Positions 27,674 through 39,277 of a stretch of DNA of 64,000 bases are shown here, piece after piece (within the stretch, counting starts at the first letter, position 1; every line of letters starts with the position of its first letter). The position numbers and the translations under genes were made by a program. The notes below the pieces were generated by a model. It was not told the DNA's origin. It did not search any database and saw only the letters and a list, made by a program, of their open reading frames with translations. This stretch comes from Psychromonas ossibalaenae ATCC BAA-1528 (lineage in GTDB: Bacteria; Pseudomonadota; Gammaproteobacteria; Enterobacterales; Psychromonadaceae), in NCBI RefSeq assembly GCF_000381745.1, contig NZ_KB906974.1:61537-125536 (forward strand), in the 5' to 3' direction.

Positions 27674-30600
27674 GTGAATAGAACTTTTCGAGATTTTAAA
27701 AGCAGTATTCTACTACTTGCTCTATTCGTGCTATTTTTTTCATCCGTCACCGTTTCAGGTGAAGAACAGCCACCGCTGCCGAACCCGCTAGAGTTATTTA
27801 CCTCAGATGAGCGTCTCTGGCTTTCTGAACATCCTAAGATTCAGATTGCGATAAATGACTCCTGGCCGCCGATGGATTATGTGGATCAAAACGGTCAGCC
27901 TCGAGGTATCGGAGTCAGATTTATCAATGCACTTAACAAACGTCTGGATGATCGTCTGCAGATCGTTTCCGGGCCTTGGAAGCAGGTTTATGAGGCGGTT
28001 AAGAATAAAGAAATTGATGCGGTTATGGATTTCACACCAAAACCTGACCGAGAGCCATATTTCAACATTACTGAAGCTTATATAGATGTTCCTCACGCGA
28101 TATTTGCCCGTAGTGATTATCCCTATTTGAATGGGCTTAATAAGTTAAACGGAAAAAAGGTCGGGCTGGAACGAGGTTTCCACGCCGTTAAGTTTTTTCG
28201 TGACAGTTACCCGGGTATTGAGCTTACTGAGTATAACTCAACCAGTGATGCGCTTGATGCGGTTTCTAAAGGTGATGTAGATGCTTATATCGGTAATCGC
28301 GCTGTGGCTATGTATATCATCGAAAATGAACTATTGAGCAATGTTCGTCAGCATGCAAAGATAAACGAAACTTCATCTGTTAATGCTATTGCCGTCCGCA
28401 AGGACTGGCCGATATTGAAAGATATCCTCAATAAAGCGCTGCAGAATATTTCTAAAAAAGAGAGAACAGAAGTTTTAGATCTGCGAGGGCTTTCTGAGTC
28501 TTCCCAATCCAGTGTGATGCTAACCAGAAGTGAACGAAAGTGGCTTGAAGAGCACCCGGTTATTAATGTCCATAATGAGAAAGACTGGGCGCCCTTTAAT
28601 TATTTTGACTATGACACACCTCGCGGCCTTTCAATTGATTATATGAATCTGTTAGCCGAGAAGCTGGATATAAAGGTTAGCTATCGTACAGGCCCAAGCT
28701 GGAGTGAGTTTCTAGGGCTGATAAAGAATAAGAATCTTGATGTGATGCTCAATATAGTAAAAACTCAGGAGCGTCAGAAGTATCTGCTGTTTACCCAGCC
28801 GTATATGAAAAATCCCAATGTAATTATCAGCCGCAATGATAACCCCTTTGATAATATAGATGATCTGCAGGGACGTATTGTTGCGTTTCCCAAAGGCTTT
28901 TTTTATGAAGAGCTGCTTACCCGCGATTATCCACAGATAAAACGACTCGCGGTAGAAGATTCTTTAGCATCATTAAAGGCGGTAGCTCTGGGGGATGCTG
29001 ATGCAGCCTTAGGCGAAGATGCGGTGGTTCGTTTCTTAATGAGCAAGAATTTATTGTCTAATCTGTATATCTCCGGCGAAGCTGATATTGGTAATCCCGA
29101 TGTGGTTAACTTAAGGCTCGGTGTGCGTGATGACTGGCCTATGCTTCACTCTATACTTTCTAAGGCAATGTCTCAGGTCACGCAGGAAGAGATGACAGTT
29201 ATTCAGCAGCGCTGGTTGAGTGAACTGCTGACTTCCGCGACTAAGAGTGCTAGCACGCAGGAGGCTTTAGGGGAGTCAGTGAAGAATCTGCTGCTGTCTA
29301 TTTTTATTATTATTATGGTTATTCTGTCGGCACTGGCGCTGCTCAAACTGTCTGGACACAGTATCAGCGATCGCATTTTTGCACGGCGTAACTTATCTAT
29401 ACTGGTAGCGGTACTGGTGACTGCATTTCTGTCAATTGTTATTATTGCTGCACTTAATGCGCTGGACCGTATGGACAGACAGCTGCGGGAGGAGCTGGGG
29501 GAAACGCTGCTGACCGTTAACAACTCCATAAAACAGTCAATTGAACTTTGGGTGGATAGTCACTCCAGCGAGGCATACCGCATTGTTGATGATCAGCGTG
29601 TGCTGCCGCTGGTAAAAGGGCTGCTGGCTCTGCCTTTGAACACTGAGGTTCTGCAGCGTAGCGAGGAGTTAAGAAAATTTCGTAAACTCTATGGTCAGGA
29701 GAATAAAAGAAAAGCTGCAGTCGGTTTCTTTATTATTTCTCCTGACGGCAATAACCTGGCCTCTGAACGCGATAGTAATCTCGGGGAATATAATTTGATT
29801 ATGGCGCAGCGTCCAGATCTGGCTGAACGGGTATTTAAGGGGGATAGTTTATTTATTCCTCCTGTCTTTTCCGATGTGCCTCTAAAGGATGCTACCGGGC
29901 GTATTGTTGTTGATGCACCCACCATGTTTTTTGCTGCTCCGCTGCGCGATTTATCAGGAAATGTTATTGCGGTGCTGGCATTGCGTTTTGATCCCGTTGA
30001 ATATTTTTCTCGTATTGCCAGTGCCGGAAGAGTGGGTGAAAGCGGCGAGACCTATGTTTTTGATCGTCAAGCCCGGCTTATCAGCAAGCTGCGTTTTGCT
30101 GAACGGCTTTTGTCAATTAGCGATCTTTATCGCGACGGCTCGCAGCTGCTGAGCTTACGTATTCGCGATCCCGGTGGAAATTTATCCGAGGGTTACCGTC
30201 CGCAGAGCAGCCGTTCAGACTGGCCTTTGACCCTGGCTGTTGAACAGGCTCACAGCGGCCGTCATGGTATTAATACGTCGGGTTATAATAACTATCTTGG
30301 GGAGCCAGTCATGGGGGCGTGGAGCTGGTCCGAAGAAGTCGGCATCGGACTGGTCACTGAAATTGATCTCGAAGAATCTCTGCAGTCTTATCACAGTATG
30401 AAAGTTCTGGTGCTGGGAGCACTTGGAGGCATTACTTTTATCGCACTGCTGCTGACTGCTGTAACGGTATGGCTTGGTGAAAAAGCCAGGAGCAGTCTGA
30501 CCGTTCTGGTACAGGAGCGTACCGATAAACTGCGCAAAGTGGTACAGGCTGTGGAGCAGAGTCCGCTGTGTGTGATAATCACCGATATAAACGGAACCAT

Positions 30601-33600
30601 CGAACATGTTAACCCCACATTCACCCGTGTTACTGAGTATGAGCCTGGTGAAGTTATAGGTAAAAATCCTAGTATTCTTAAAAGCGGTGAGACCCCGTCA
30701 GAACAGTATGCAGATATATGGAAGACCGTTCTTGCCGGCAGTGTCTGGCGCGGCGAGCTTCTTAACCGCAAGAAGAGCGGCGAGCTCTACTGGGGCTCAA
30801 TATCCATCGCCCCGGTTACGGATGAAGCGGGCAAAGTTACCCACTTTGTCGCGATGACTGAAGATATTACTCAGGCTAAAAAAGTGAAACTGGCCTTGAA
30901 GGAGGTTCAGGAGCGTAATGAGCTGATTCTTGACTCCGCAGGAGAGGGAATTTTCGGTCTGGATACAGCGGGCCGGGTAACATTTAATAACTGTGCTGCT
31001 GCCGACATGCTGGGTTACGGCATTAAGGAGCTTATTGGCGTTTCCATGCATGAGGCTGTTCATTATGCCTACAGCGACGGAAGTTATTACGACGAAGCTG
31101 ACAGCCCGATGAGTGCAGTACTGCATGATGGTGCTGTACATCAGATAGATAATGAGGTGTTATGGCGGAAAGACGGTTTGTTTTTCTCTGTAGAATACAC
31201 AGCCACTCCGATCAGCCATGACGGCGATATTGTCGGTGCAGTGGTGGTATTTCGTGATATTAGTACCAGGCTGCTTGCAGAGGCACAGGTCAATGCAAGC
31301 ATGGAACGTTTTAGAGTTTTGTTTGAACAGGCGGCGGATGCTTATCTTATTATTGACGGGGAAAACTGTGTGGATTGTAATCAGGCTGCCGTTGATCTGC
31401 TGGGTTTTAGTAATAAAGAAGAACTGCTCGGCCGTACACCGGCTCAGTTTTCTCCAGAATTTCAACCGGACGGCAGCCGCTCGAAGAACAAGGGCGCCGA
31501 GTTGATTTTCACTGCATATACTCATGGAGGAGTCCATTTTGATTGGATCCTCTGCAAGAAAGACGGCACGGAGTTTCCAGTAGAAATAACACTGACACCG
31601 ATTGAACTGAATGAAAAACCTGTACTGCTGGCTGCCTGGCACGATCTTACCGAAAGGTACGAGTCGGAAGAGGAAATTAAACGCATCAATTTCCTTAGTG
31701 ATCTTGCCCTTGAGCTGACTCACAGCGGCTACTGGCATATTGACTATAATGAAGCGGATTATTATTACCAGTCAGAGCGGGCTGCTGAAATTCTCGGCGA
31801 AACAGTCAGAGAGGATGGCCGTTATCATCTTCAGGATCAATGGTTTGCACGTATGATAGAGGCTGATGCACAAACCGCCGCCAAGACACAGGAACGTTAT
31901 CTGAGGGTGACGGAAGGTAAATACAGCAGTTTTGATTCGGTTTTTGCCTACCGGCGTCCCGTTGACGGCAATATTGTCTGGATTCATTCAGCCGGTAAAA
32001 TAGTTCATGATGAATGCGGCAATATTCGCTATATGTATGGTGCCCACCAGGATATTACCGAGCAGAAGCTGTCGCAGGCGGCGCTCGCCAGTGAGCGGGA
32101 GCAACTTCAGGCAATTCTTGATTCTAGTCCGGTAGGCGTAAGTATCAGTATTGATTCCATTCTTAAACTAACTAATCCGCGTTTTTCTGAACTTTTCTGT
32201 CTCGGCAGCGGGGCCGATATGATGGATGCTTATGTTGAACAAAAAGATAAAGAAAACATGCTGGCTGTTATGCACAACCAGGGAACTGTTAATAACTATG
32301 AACTGCAGGCCTATGGTGCGGATCAAAAAGCGCGCGATTTTATGGTTACTTATCAGCCGATAGATTATCAGGGAGAGCAGGGCTATCTGGGCTGGCAGGT
32401 TGATATTACGGATCTCAAAGCCGTTCAGAATGAATTGACCCAGGCAAAAGCACAAGCAGAGGAAGCCACTAAGGCTAAATCGGATTTTCTGGCGAATATG
32501 TCCCATGAGATCCGCACACCGATGAATGCCATTATCGGGATGTCGCATTTGGCACTGCAGACTGATCTGAGTGTAAAACAGCGTAACTATATTGAAAAAG
32601 TGCACCTTTCCGGAGAGGCACTGCTTGGCATTATTAATGATATTCTTGACTTTTCAAAAATTGAAGCCGGCAAACTGGATATTGAAAACATTGATTTTCG
32701 TCTTGAAGAGGTGTTTAACAATATCGCCAATCTGGTGGGACTGAAGACGGAAGAGAAGGGCATAGAGTTTATGTTCAGCTTGTCGCCGGATGCGCCCAGT
32801 GCACTGATCGGCGATCCGCTGCGTCTAGGGCAGATTTTAACCAATCTAAGTAACAATGCGGTGAAGTTCACTGATTCTGGCGGTGAAATTGTCATTGCTA
32901 TTGATGCCCTTGAGCAGGATGCGGAGCAGGTTAAATTACACTTCTCAGTGCGTGACAGTGGTATCGGTATGACACCGGAGCAGCAGTCTAAACTCTTCCA
33001 GTCATTCAGCCAGGCTGACAGTTCGACCACAAGAAAATACGGTGGTACTGGTTTGGGTCTGGCTATCTGTAAAAATCTTACCCAGCTTATGCACGGAGAT
33101 ATCTGGGTTGACAGTGAAAGAGGCCGCGGCAGTACCTTTCACTTCACCGTACAGCTGGGTAAGCAGCAGGGAGTGGAAACGGTAGATTGTTCTGTGGAAA
33201 CTGAGCTGGATTCATTGCGCGTGTTAATCGTTGATGACAATGCATCAGCGCGGGAAATTTTAAGTTCGATGCTGAGTAGTTTCAGTCTGCGTGCGGATCA
33301 GGCTGGTGCCGGTGACAGGGCGATTACTCTGCTGGAAGAGGCTGACCATAGTGATCCTTACCAGCTGGTATTAATGGACTGGAAGATGCCGCATATGGAC
33401 GGCGTTGAAACCACCCGTGCCATTCAGTCAAATTCTAAACTGAGTAAAATACCGCCGGTCATTATGGTGACGGCTTATGGTCACGAAGGCGCATCGCGGG
33501 CAACTGAAGGTGTCAGCCTAGCTGGTTTCCTCAGCAAGCCGGTTACACCGTCCACCCTCTATGATGCAATTATGGCGGCGATGGGGCATGAGGTAAGCGG

Positions 33601-34891
33601 CGAGAAACGCAGCAGCAATCGTCAGGAAGAGCTGAATAATGATATTGCGCGGCTGCACGGTGCTAAAATACTGCTGGTGGAAGACAATGAGATCAATCAG
33701 GAGCTGGCGTTAGATTTACTCACCAGCAACGGGATTGTTGCGCAGGTTGCTAATAATGGACTGCAGGCGCTTGAGCTGCTGGAAAGGGACATCTTTGACG
33801 GGGTTCTGATGGATTGTCAGATGCCGGTGATGGACGGCTATCAGGCGACCCGTAAGATTCGCCTTAAAAAATGCTTCACAGGTCTGCCGATATTAGCGAT
33901 GACTGCAAATGCTATGGCCGGAGATCGGGATAAAGTGCTTGAAGCGGGCATGAATGATCACATTGCCAAGCCTATTAATGTTACTGATATGTTCCGGATT
34001 ATGGCGAAATGGATCACACCTGCGGTGCCTGGTGTTGAAGCTGCGGTTGGCGTGGTTAGGCAGGAAAAAACGGTTGAGATCCCCGAACTGGACGGTATTA
34101 ATACCGAAGCTGGTTTGGCCCGTACGCTGAATAACAGTAAACTTTATAGTAAGCTGCTGCGTAAAACTGCGTTAAATTACAGCCGTTTTGCAGACGAGTT
34201 TAACAGGGCTGCTGAATCCGCTGACTGGGCACTAGCGCAGCGCCTGGCGCATAGTTTGAAAGGTGTTGCCGGTAATATCGGAGCCGAGTCACTGCAGGCG
34301 GCATGCGCAGTTCTGGAGGCACAGGCCAAAGATAAACAAGTTGGCGAGACTGAACGTCGAATGATGGAAACGCAGCTGCAGCGGATTATTGTTTCACTTG
34401 CATCTCTGCCCGAGGACGCTGCAGAGATGGCCGTACAGGAGGTAGACATCGAAGCTGTTAATGAAGTGCTGACAACAATGGCGCGGCAGCTTGAAGACTA
34501 TGATACAGCCGCACAGGATACATTAGATAATAACCGTGCGCTGTTCTCAGGGGGGGAGCTGAACTCGCTGGGTAAAGATATAGAGAAGGCGCTAGCTGAA
34601 TATAACTTTGAACAGGCGCAGGCAGTGGTGGTTAAGATGCAGGATGCAGTGTCACAGGCTGCAAGTGCTGATAAGCAGCAGTTAGCCGGGCTGCTGCGGC
34701 ATTTTGCCGAGCTGCTGATGAATAATAATGCCAGCGCACTTGATGTGATTGAAAGTGAGGGCGCATTTATTGATGCTTCAGGATATTCCGCTGAACTTAA
34801 AAAAATTCACCGTGCGCTAAATGAATATGATTTTGAGCTGGCGATGGTTAGTCTTAAACAAATTGCCGCGCAAGCTGGTATTGTTCTATGA
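27674..34891 (+). CDS. Giant hybrid sensor histidine kinase (2 SBP, Cache, 5 PAS, 2 REC, Hpt)
   Basis: A 2405-residue inner-membrane sensor read from GTG 27674, with GGAG six bases upstream. Order of domains: signal/anchor (12-30); two SBP_bac_3 domains (about 53-266 and 294-516); two membrane helices (540-560 and 574-594); a Cache-like periplasmic domain; a membrane helix (909-934); five PAS domains (about 953-1069, 1081-1197, 1210-1326, 1341-1463, 1475-1581); HisKA with phospho-His1611 in SHEIRTPMN; HATPase (about 1713-1831); receivers with Asp1902 and Asp2047; Hpt with His2193 in AHSLKG. The paired binding domains recall BvgS/EvgS. The HD-GYP gene starts 35 bases downstream and is the likely phosphorelay partner. 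Confidence 0.93.
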   Translation: MNRTFRDFKSSILLLALFVLFFSSVTVSGEEQPPLPNPLELFTSDERLWLSEHPKIQIAINDSWPPMDYVDQNGQPRGIGVRFINALNKRLDDRLQIVSGPWKQVYEAVKNKEIDAVMDFTPKPDREPYFNITEAYIDVPHAIFARSDYPYLNGLNKLNGKKVGLERGFHAVKFFRDSYPGIELTEYNSTSDALDAVSKGDVDAYIGNRAVAMYIIENELLSNVRQHAKINETSSVNAIAVRKDWPILKDILNKALQNISKKERTEVLDLRGLSESSQSSVMLTRSERKWLEEHPVINVHNEKDWAPFNYFDYDTPRGLSIDYMNLLAEKLDIKVSYRTGPSWSEFLGLIKNKNLDVMLNIVKTQERQKYLLFTQPYMKNPNVIISRNDNPFDNIDDLQGRIVAFPKGFFYEELLTRDYPQIKRLAVEDSLASLKAVALGDADAALGEDAVVRFLMSKNLLSNLYISGEADIGNPDVVNLRLGVRDDWPMLHSILSKAMSQVTQEEMTVIQQRWLSELLTSATKSASTQEALGESVKNLLLSIFIIIMVILSALALLKLSGHSISDRIFARRNLSILVAVLVTAFLSIVIIAALNALDRMDRQLREELGETLLTVNNSIKQSIELWVDSHSSEAYRIVDDQRVLPLVKGLLALPLNTEVLQRSEELRKFRKLYGQENKRKAAVGFFIISPDGNNLASERDSNLGEYNLIMAQRPDLAERVFKGDSLFIPPVFSDVPLKDATGRIVVDAPTMFFAAPLRDLSGNVIAVLALRFDPVEYFSRIASAGRVGESGETYVFDRQARLISKLRFAERLLSISDLYRDGSQLLSLRIRDPGGNLSEGYRPQSSRSDWPLTLAVEQAHSGRHGINTSGYNNYLGEPVMGAWSWSEEVGIGLVTEIDLEESLQSYHSMKVLVLGALGGITFIALLLTAVTVWLGEKARSSLTVLVQERTDKLRKVVQAVEQSPLCVIITDINGTIEHVNPTFTRVTEYEPGEVIGKNPSILKSGETPSEQYADIWKTVLAGSVWRGELLNRKKSGELYWGSISIAPVTDEAGKVTHFVAMTEDITQAKKVKLALKEVQERNELILDSAGEGIFGLDTAGRVTFNNCAAADMLGYGIKELIGVSMHEAVHYAYSDGSYYDEADSPMSAVLHDGAVHQIDNEVLWRKDGLFFSVEYTATPISHDGDIVGAVVVFRDISTRLLAEAQVNASMERFRVLFEQAADAYLIIDGENCVDCNQAAVDLLGFSNKEELLGRTPAQFSPEFQPDGSRSKNKGAELIFTAYTHGGVHFDWILCKKDGTEFPVEITLTPIELNEKPVLLAAWHDLTERYESEEEIKRINFLSDLALELTHSGYWHIDYNEADYYYQSERAAEILGETVREDGRYHLQDQWFARMIEADAQTAAKTQERYLRVTEGKYSSFDSVFAYRRPVDGNIVWIHSAGKIVHDECGNIRYMYGAHQDITEQKLSQAALASEREQLQAILDSSPVGVSISIDSILKLTNPRFSELFCLGSGADMMDAYVEQKDKENMLAVMHNQGTVNNYELQAYGADQKARDFMVTYQPIDYQGEQGYLGWQVDITDLKAVQNELTQAKAQAEEATKAKSDFLANMSHEIRTPMNAIIGMSHLALQTDLSVKQRNYIEKVHLSGEALLGIINDILDFSKIEAGKLDIENIDFRLEEVFNNIANLVGLKTEEKGIEFMFSLSPDAPSALIGDPLRLGQILTNLSNNAVKFTDSGGEIVIAIDALEQDAEQVKLHFSVRDSGIGMTPEQQSKLFQSFSQADSSTTRKYGGTGLGLAICKNLTQLMHGDIWVDSERGRGSTFHFTVQLGKQQGVETVDCSVETELDSLRVLIVDDNASAREILSSMLSSFSLRADQAGAGDRAITLLEEADHSDPYQLVLMDWKMPHMDGVETTRAIQSNSKLSKIPPVIMVTAYGHEGASRATEGVSLAGFLSKPVTPSTLYDAIMAAMGHEVSGEKRSSNRQEELNNDIARLHGAKILLVEDNEINQELALDLLTSNGIVAQVANNGLQALELLERDIFDGVLMDCQMPVMDGYQATRKIRLKKCFTGLPILAMTANAMAGDRDKVLEAGMNDHIAKPINVTDMFRIMAKWITPAVPGVEAAVGVVRQEKTVEIPELDGINTEAGLARTLNNSKLYSKLLRKTALNYSRFADEFNRAAESADWALAQRLAHSLKGVAGNIGAESLQAACAVLEAQAKDKQVGETERRMMETQLQRIIVSLASLPEDAAEMAVQEVDIEAVNEVLTTMARQLEDYDTAAQDTLDNNRALFSGGELNSLGKDIEKALAEYNFEQAQAVVVKMQDAVSQAASADKQQLAGLLRHFAELLMNNNASALDVIESEGAFIDASGYSAELKKIHRALNEYDFELAMVSLKQIAAQAGIVL

Positions 34892-34926
34892 ATGTGCTGT
34901 GTCTGGTGCATTGACAGGGGAAAGTA

Positions 34927-35949
34927 ATGAATATTAATAAGCAGACCGTTCTGGTTGTGGATGACACTCCTGAGAATATTGACGTGCTGGTTGGTATTTT
35001 AAAGCAGGATTATCACGTTAAGGCCGCCATTAACGGTCTAATGGCTTTGAAGATCGTACATGCCAGCCCTCCGGATATTATCCTGCTGGATATTATGATG
35101 CCGGGTATTGACGGCTATGAGGTTTGCCGGCGCCTTAAGGCAGATCACACAACCAGGCATATACCGGTCATTTTTGTTACCGCTAAAATCGCTCTAGAAG
35201 ATGAGATTACGGGGCTGAATCTAGGGGCGATAGATTACATTTCCAAACCGATAAACCCTCCCCTGGTACAAGCACGAGTAAGAACTCATCTGGCATTGTA
35301 TGACCAGAACCGGGCGCTGGATAAAAAGGTCTTTGAGCAGACGTTAGAACTGCACCAGACACGGCTGCAGATTATTCAGCGTTTAGGGCGTGCAGCTGAG
35401 TATAAAGATGACAACACCGGACTGCACGTTATCCGTATGAGTGAATATTCGCGTATTCTCGGCCTAGCCGCCGGCATGAATGAGACTGAAGCCGTCATGT
35501 TAATGAACGCAGCGCCGATGCATGATATAGGAAAGATTGGTATACCGGACGGTATTCTTAAAAAGCCCGGTAAACTTGATCATGAGGAATTTGAAATAAT
35601 GAAAAGCCACTGTGCTATCGGCGAACAGATTATTGGTGATGATAAATCTGAGCTGCTGCAGATGGCTAAGATACTTACTCTCACTCATCATGAAAAATGG
35701 GACGGCAGCGGATATCCAAATCAGCTTAAAGGTGAAGAAATTCCGCGTATCGGGCGTATCGTAGCGATAACTGATGTTTTTGATGCATTAACCTCAGAAA
35801 GACCCTATAAACAGGCCTGGTCCGTTGAGGACGCGGTGGAACAGTTACAGAAAGATGCCGGTGGACATTTTGACCCGCAGCTGGTTGTACTGTTTATTGA
35901 AGAGCTGCCTAAGATATTAGAAATTAAAGAAAAATATGACGATAATTGA
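34927..35949 (+). CDS. Response regulator with HD-GYP cyclic-di-GMP phosphodiesterase output
   Basis: A 340-residue cytoplasmic protein. The receiver domain (about 5-125) has phospho-acceptor Asp55 in LLDIMMPGIDG and the acidic pair near residue 12. The HD-GYP domain (about 145-335) keeps the catalytic HDIGKIGIP (His199-Asp200), THHEKWDG (His254-His255) and an intact GSGYP motif (260-264), so it should be an active phosphodiesterase rather than a degenerate binder. GGGGAAA precedes the ATG. It follows the hybrid kinase by 35 bases in one operon, so phosphotransfer from that kinase's Hpt is likely. Confidence 0.94.
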   Translation: MNINKQTVLVVDDTPENIDVLVGILKQDYHVKAAINGLMALKIVHASPPDIILLDIMMPGIDGYEVCRRLKADHTTRHIPVIFVTAKIALEDEITGLNLGAIDYISKPINPPLVQARVRTHLALYDQNRALDKKVFEQTLELHQTRLQIIQRLGRAAEYKDDNTGLHVIRMSEYSRILGLAAGMNETEAVMLMNAAPMHDIGKIGIPDGILKKPGKLDHEEFEIMKSHCAIGEQIIGDDKSELLQMAKILTLTHHEKWDGSGYPNQLKGEEIPRIGRIVAITDVFDALTSERPYKQAWSVEDAVEQLQKDAGGHFDPQLVVLFIEELPKILEIKEKYDDN

Positions 35950-36238
35950 TTTTTATCCCTCTTTATATACTGATCTTAAGATCACCTCGTCAGGATGTTT
36001 AGTTAAGGAGCTGCGAAAGCGGGTGCAGGCGAATGTATTAGGTGTGCTTTCGCATGCTAAAGTACAGAGGTTTATGCGGTGCCAGAAAATTACACACAGT
36101 TAAAGGGGGTTAATAAACAATGCTTAAGTGAAGGAGGCTGAAAGGGCGGGGGTTCTTACGATAACCTCTCCCATAGCGGCTGGTTAAGTTATCAGCAGAT
36201 CGCCCCCGCAGGAGCGATCTGATTTATTTTAAACGCTG
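35950..36238. other. Intergenic region with hairpins between convergent genes
   Basis: A perfect 9-bp inverted repeat TGCGAAAGC/GCTTTCGCA lies at 36012-36020 and 36046-36054. A second hairpin, CAGATCGC/GCGATCTG at 36196-36203 and 36214-36221, is followed by ATTTATTTT and may terminate the HD-GYP transcript. Confidence 0.5.
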
Positions 36239-37510
36239 TTAATTCTGACTTTTAGCCAGTGCTTCAAGCATCTTGTTAGTGACCAGGGTAATTCCTTTTT
36301 CAGAAACCCGGAAGCCGTTGGCAATATCCTGCTCTTGATCGTAACCGATTACTAAGTCTGCCGGGATACGACAGTTACTGTCTACAATGACGCGGCGCAG
36401 TTTACAACGTTCTCCGACATGACTGCCGTGCAGCAGTACCGATTCTTCAATAAGGCTGTTAGAGTGAGTGTGAACACTGGAATATAACAGAGACTTGCGA
36501 ATTGTTGAGCCGGAAATAATACAGCCGCCGGAGACTGTTGAGTCAAGTGCCATGCCGCGGCGTTCGTCATTATCGAAAATAAATTTAGCCGGCGGAAGCT
36601 GTTCCTGATAGGTCCAGATCGGCCAGGATTTATCATATAAATCCAGCTGTGGCTCCGGCTCTACCAGCTCCATATTTGCTTCCCAGAATGAATCCAGAGT
36701 ACCTACATCTCGCCAGTAAGGCTGATTGTTACTGTCCGGATCTTTGAAAGCAAAAGCAAAAACATTGTGATCTTCAATAATTGACGGGATGATATCGTTT
36801 CCGAAATCGCGGCTGGAATCTGCGTTTGCACAGTCTTTTTCTAGCTGTTCGAATAAAAAGTCACTGCTGAAAACATAATTGCCCATTGAAGCTAAACATT
36901 GACCCGGCTTACCTGGAATTTCATTCGGCTCGGCGGGTTTTTCATCAAATGCGACAACTTTATTGTCGGTATTAACTGTCATCACACCAAAACTGCCGGC
37001 CGCTTCTTCAGTGTCTACCTCAAGGCAGCATACGGTCATATCGGCATTGTTTTCTACATGCTGCGCCAGCAGTACACCGTAATCCATGCGGTATACATGG
37101 TCGCCGGACAGTACCAGTATATATTTAGGACGTTCTGCTTTAATAATATCTAAATTCTGATATACAGCGTCTGCAGTACCCACGTACCAGTCATCACCAC
37201 TACGTTGTGATGCCGGTAATACATCAACAAATTCAGCGATATTGGCTTTGAAATGTCCCCAGCCTCGGTTGATATGTCTAATTAATGAGTGGGATTTGTA
37301 CTGAGTTGCAATGCCGACTCGATGAATTCCCGAGTTGATACAGTTTGATAAAGGAAAGTCGATAATGCGGAATTTACCGCCAAAATATACTGCAGGTTTC
37401 GCACGCCAGTCGGTCAATTCAAATAAACGGCTTCCTCGGCCACCGGCTAAAACTAATGCATAAGTATCTTTGGTAAGGTTACTAATATATCTATCTTTAT
37501 TGTGCCCCAT
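36239..37510 (-). CDS. glgC: Glucose-1-phosphate adenylyltransferase
   Basis: A 423-residue ADP-glucose pyrophosphorylase that makes ADP-glucose from ATP and glucose-1-phosphate, the committed step of bacterial glycogen synthesis. The N-terminal nucleotidyltransferase domain shows [19 protein letters not shown] and [11 protein letters not shown] (allosteric and substrate loops), the catalytic [13 protein letters not shown], and the sugar-phosphate region FDEKPAEP. The C-terminal left-handed beta-helix begins at about residue 300. The length is close to the E. coli enzyme (431). No other glg gene is adjacent. A perfect GTAAACGTTTAC palindrome lies 127 bases upstream of the start, suggesting control by a LacI-family regulator. 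Confidence 0.96.
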   Translation of the reverse strand: MGHNKDRYISNLTKDTYALVLAGGRGSRLFELTDWRAKPAVYFGGKFRIIDFPLSNCINSGIHRVGIATQYKSHSLIRHINRGWGHFKANIAEFVDVLPASQRSGDDWYVGTADAVYQNLDIIKAERPKYILVLSGDHVYRMDYGVLLAQHVENNADMTVCCLEVDTEEAAGSFGVMTVNTDNKVVAFDEKPAEPNEIPGKPGQCLASMGNYVFSSDFLFEQLEKDCANADSSRDFGNDIIPSIIEDHNVFAFAFKDPDSNNQPYWRDVGTLDSFWEANMELVEPEPQLDLYDKSWPIWTYQEQLPPAKFIFDNDERRGMALDSTVSGGCIISGSTIRKSLLYSSVHTHSNSLIEESVLLHGSHVGERCKLRRVIVDSNCRIPADLVIGYDQEQDIANGFRVSEKGITLVTNKMLEALAKSQN

Positions 37511-37636
37511 AAACGAATCTCCAAGTAGTTTAAATTTTATTGTCCGCCAACGTTAGTATTACAGCTGATATCCAGGCTGCTGAGCAGGTGCTGTTTTGTC
37601 ATTTATAATTTTATGACTTCGGATGAAGCTAACGTT

Positions 37637-37648
37637 GTAAACGTTTAC
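37637..37648. promoter_or_regulatory. LacI-family-type operator palindrome upstream of glgC
   Basis: GTAAACGTTTAC is a perfect 12-bp palindrome inside TTGTAAACGTTTACTT, with the central CG typical of operators bound by LacI/GalR-family repressors. No such regulator is encoded in the window. Confidence 0.6.
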
Positions 37649-38025
37649 TTTTGTACCACTGAACAAAGTCTGATTCAATGCAATGACCACATAGGATATT
37701 TTTGATGGTTTTATTTGAGAGCAAGTTCATAAATACATTATTTATTTTGTTTACAAGTGTTTAATAATTAAGCACCGCAAAAGAGAGGGCTGCTTAGACA
37801 AAAGCTTTAATGACGATAAAAACAGCATTGTGAGTGACTATTCTTTGCTGTTGGCGGGGGAATAATCAGAAACTTCAGCTCGAGTTTTTATTTCTCTGGC
37901 TGTTTCAGCCTGGTTATTTTTGCAAGCAGGCACTGATAATGCCGTTATCGTGTTAAATCGTGCAAAAATACCGCAGCTGTTATTTTCAAACTATAATTGA
38001 AACATAATCCATACAATTATATACA

Positions 38026-38037
38026 TGACAGTTGTCA
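38026..38037. promoter_or_regulatory. Possible operator upstream of the efflux operon
   Basis: TGACAGTTGTCA has five-base arms with a two-base centre and lies 95 bases before the membrane-fusion gene. The evidence is symmetry only. Confidence 0.3.
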
Positions 38038-38131
38038 GTGAGCGCCGTATTATCTGCTTTGCACTTAAATGGGTACAATCGGTCGAGTTTAGGCCTAGAT
38101 TACAGACTCTCGCCTTTAAACGGATAATATT

Positions 38132-39277
38132 ATGAAGAAACGCTGGATTGCAGCCGTTATTATAACGGTCGTTACGTTAGGTACTGTTTATTACTTCAAC
38201 GCTCCTCAGAAAGAGGTTTTGTTTTTACCCCTAATCAAAGCTGAAACAGCTACCATAGAAAAGCAGGCTGTTGCCGTCGGACAGATAGTGCCGGCTCATT
38301 CCGTGCAGATTAAATCACAGATAGAAGGTATTGTCGGTGAAATTTATCACGGCGTAGGTGAGCAGGTAAAAGCCGGTACTGCGCTGATTAAAATTCGTCC
38401 TAATCCTACACCGCAGCGTTTAACGCAGGCGATCACGGAATTAATGTCGAGTAAGGCACAGCTTCAGTCTTCTCAGCAAAAACTCTCTAATTTAGAGCGC
38501 CTGGTCCGTGATGACGTTATTCCATCCAACTATGGGGAATATATTCAGGCAAAAGCGAATGTCAGCCAGAATAATGCCGATCTGCAGCAGAAACAGCAGA
38601 ATTTAGATCTGATCCGCAGCGGGGAATCATCAGTGGGATCATCAAAGCTGACATCAACCATTACCGCGCCGATAACCGGTACAGTGTTAAGTTTGAATGT
38701 TGAAGTGGGTGAACCTATTATCTCAACTGAATCAAGTCAGTCAGCAACACAAATGATGTCCCTGGCGGATATGAGCGACATGATTTTTAAAGGCAGTGTC
38801 AGTGAGCATGATGCTGCCCAGCTGCAGGCCGGCATGCCGGTTACTATGATACTTGCGCCGTATCCGGAAATAGAGATGACAGGCATATTAAGTAAAGTCG
38901 CAGTGCAGTCTGAAAAACTTAATTTACAGCAGAACTCTTCATCCTCTAGCGAACAGCGCAGCTTTGATAATGGTTTTCAGGTGGAAGTGAATAAAATCCA
39001 GTTTCCGGCAGATCTGATTATGCGTTCTGGTTTTTCAGCTACTGCACAAATTACCCTGAAAAAAGCAGCACAGGTCACAACAATTCCAGAGCGTGCTCTG
39101 CAGTTTTCAGATAACCAGCCCGAAGTACTGCTTCCTGATGACTCGGAGCAGGGGTTTCACACCGTTCCGGTAAAATTAGGGCTGTCTGACGGAATCAATG
39201 TAGAAGTTATTTCCGGCCTGGAACAGGGGCAGGAGATTGTTGACAGCAGTATGATGGGAGCGCTTCCCGATGCCTAA
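38132..39277 (+). CDS. Periplasmic adaptor (HlyD/MacA-like) of an ABC export system
   Basis: A 381-residue membrane-fusion protein anchored by an N-terminal helix (about 5-22). It has the split lipoyl half-motifs (KSQIEGIVGEIYHGVGEQVKAG and later TAPITGTVLSLNVEVGEP), an alpha-helical hairpin between them (about 95-165), a beta-barrel domain, and a C-terminal membrane-proximal domain. It would bridge the inner-membrane ABC unit and the TolC-type channel. It is the first of five genes. Its end overlaps the next start by eight bases. Confidence 0.9.
   Translation: MKKRWIAAVIITVVTLGTVYYFNAPQKEVLFLPLIKAETATIEKQAVAVGQIVPAHSVQIKSQIEGIVGEIYHGVGEQVKAGTALIKIRPNPTPQRLTQAITELMSSKAQLQSSQQKLSNLERLVRDDVIPSNYGEYIQAKANVSQNNADLQQKQQNLDLIRSGESSVGSSKLTSTITAPITGTVLSLNVEVGEPIISTESSQSATQMMSLADMSDMIFKGSVSEHDAAQLQAGMPVTMILAPYPEIEMTGILSKVAVQSEKLNLQQNSSSSSEQRSFDNGFQVEVNKIQFPADLIMRSGFSATAQITLKKAAQVTTIPERALQFSDNQPEVLLPDDSEQGFHTVPVKLGLSDGINVEVISGLEQGQEIVDSSMMGALPDA

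Larger units (their letters stand above)
37511..38131. other. Divergent regulatory region between glgC and the efflux operon
   Basis: A 620-base gap without genes. It holds the palindrome at 37637-37648, a TATAAA-like -10 on the minus strand near 37600, and TGACA-GT-TGTCA at 38026-38037 ahead of the efflux operon. Confidence 0.6.

Noticed and set aside
29889-32605. Several open frames on both strands inside the giant kinase gene
   Set aside because: They are shadows of a gene whose domains account for the whole stretch.
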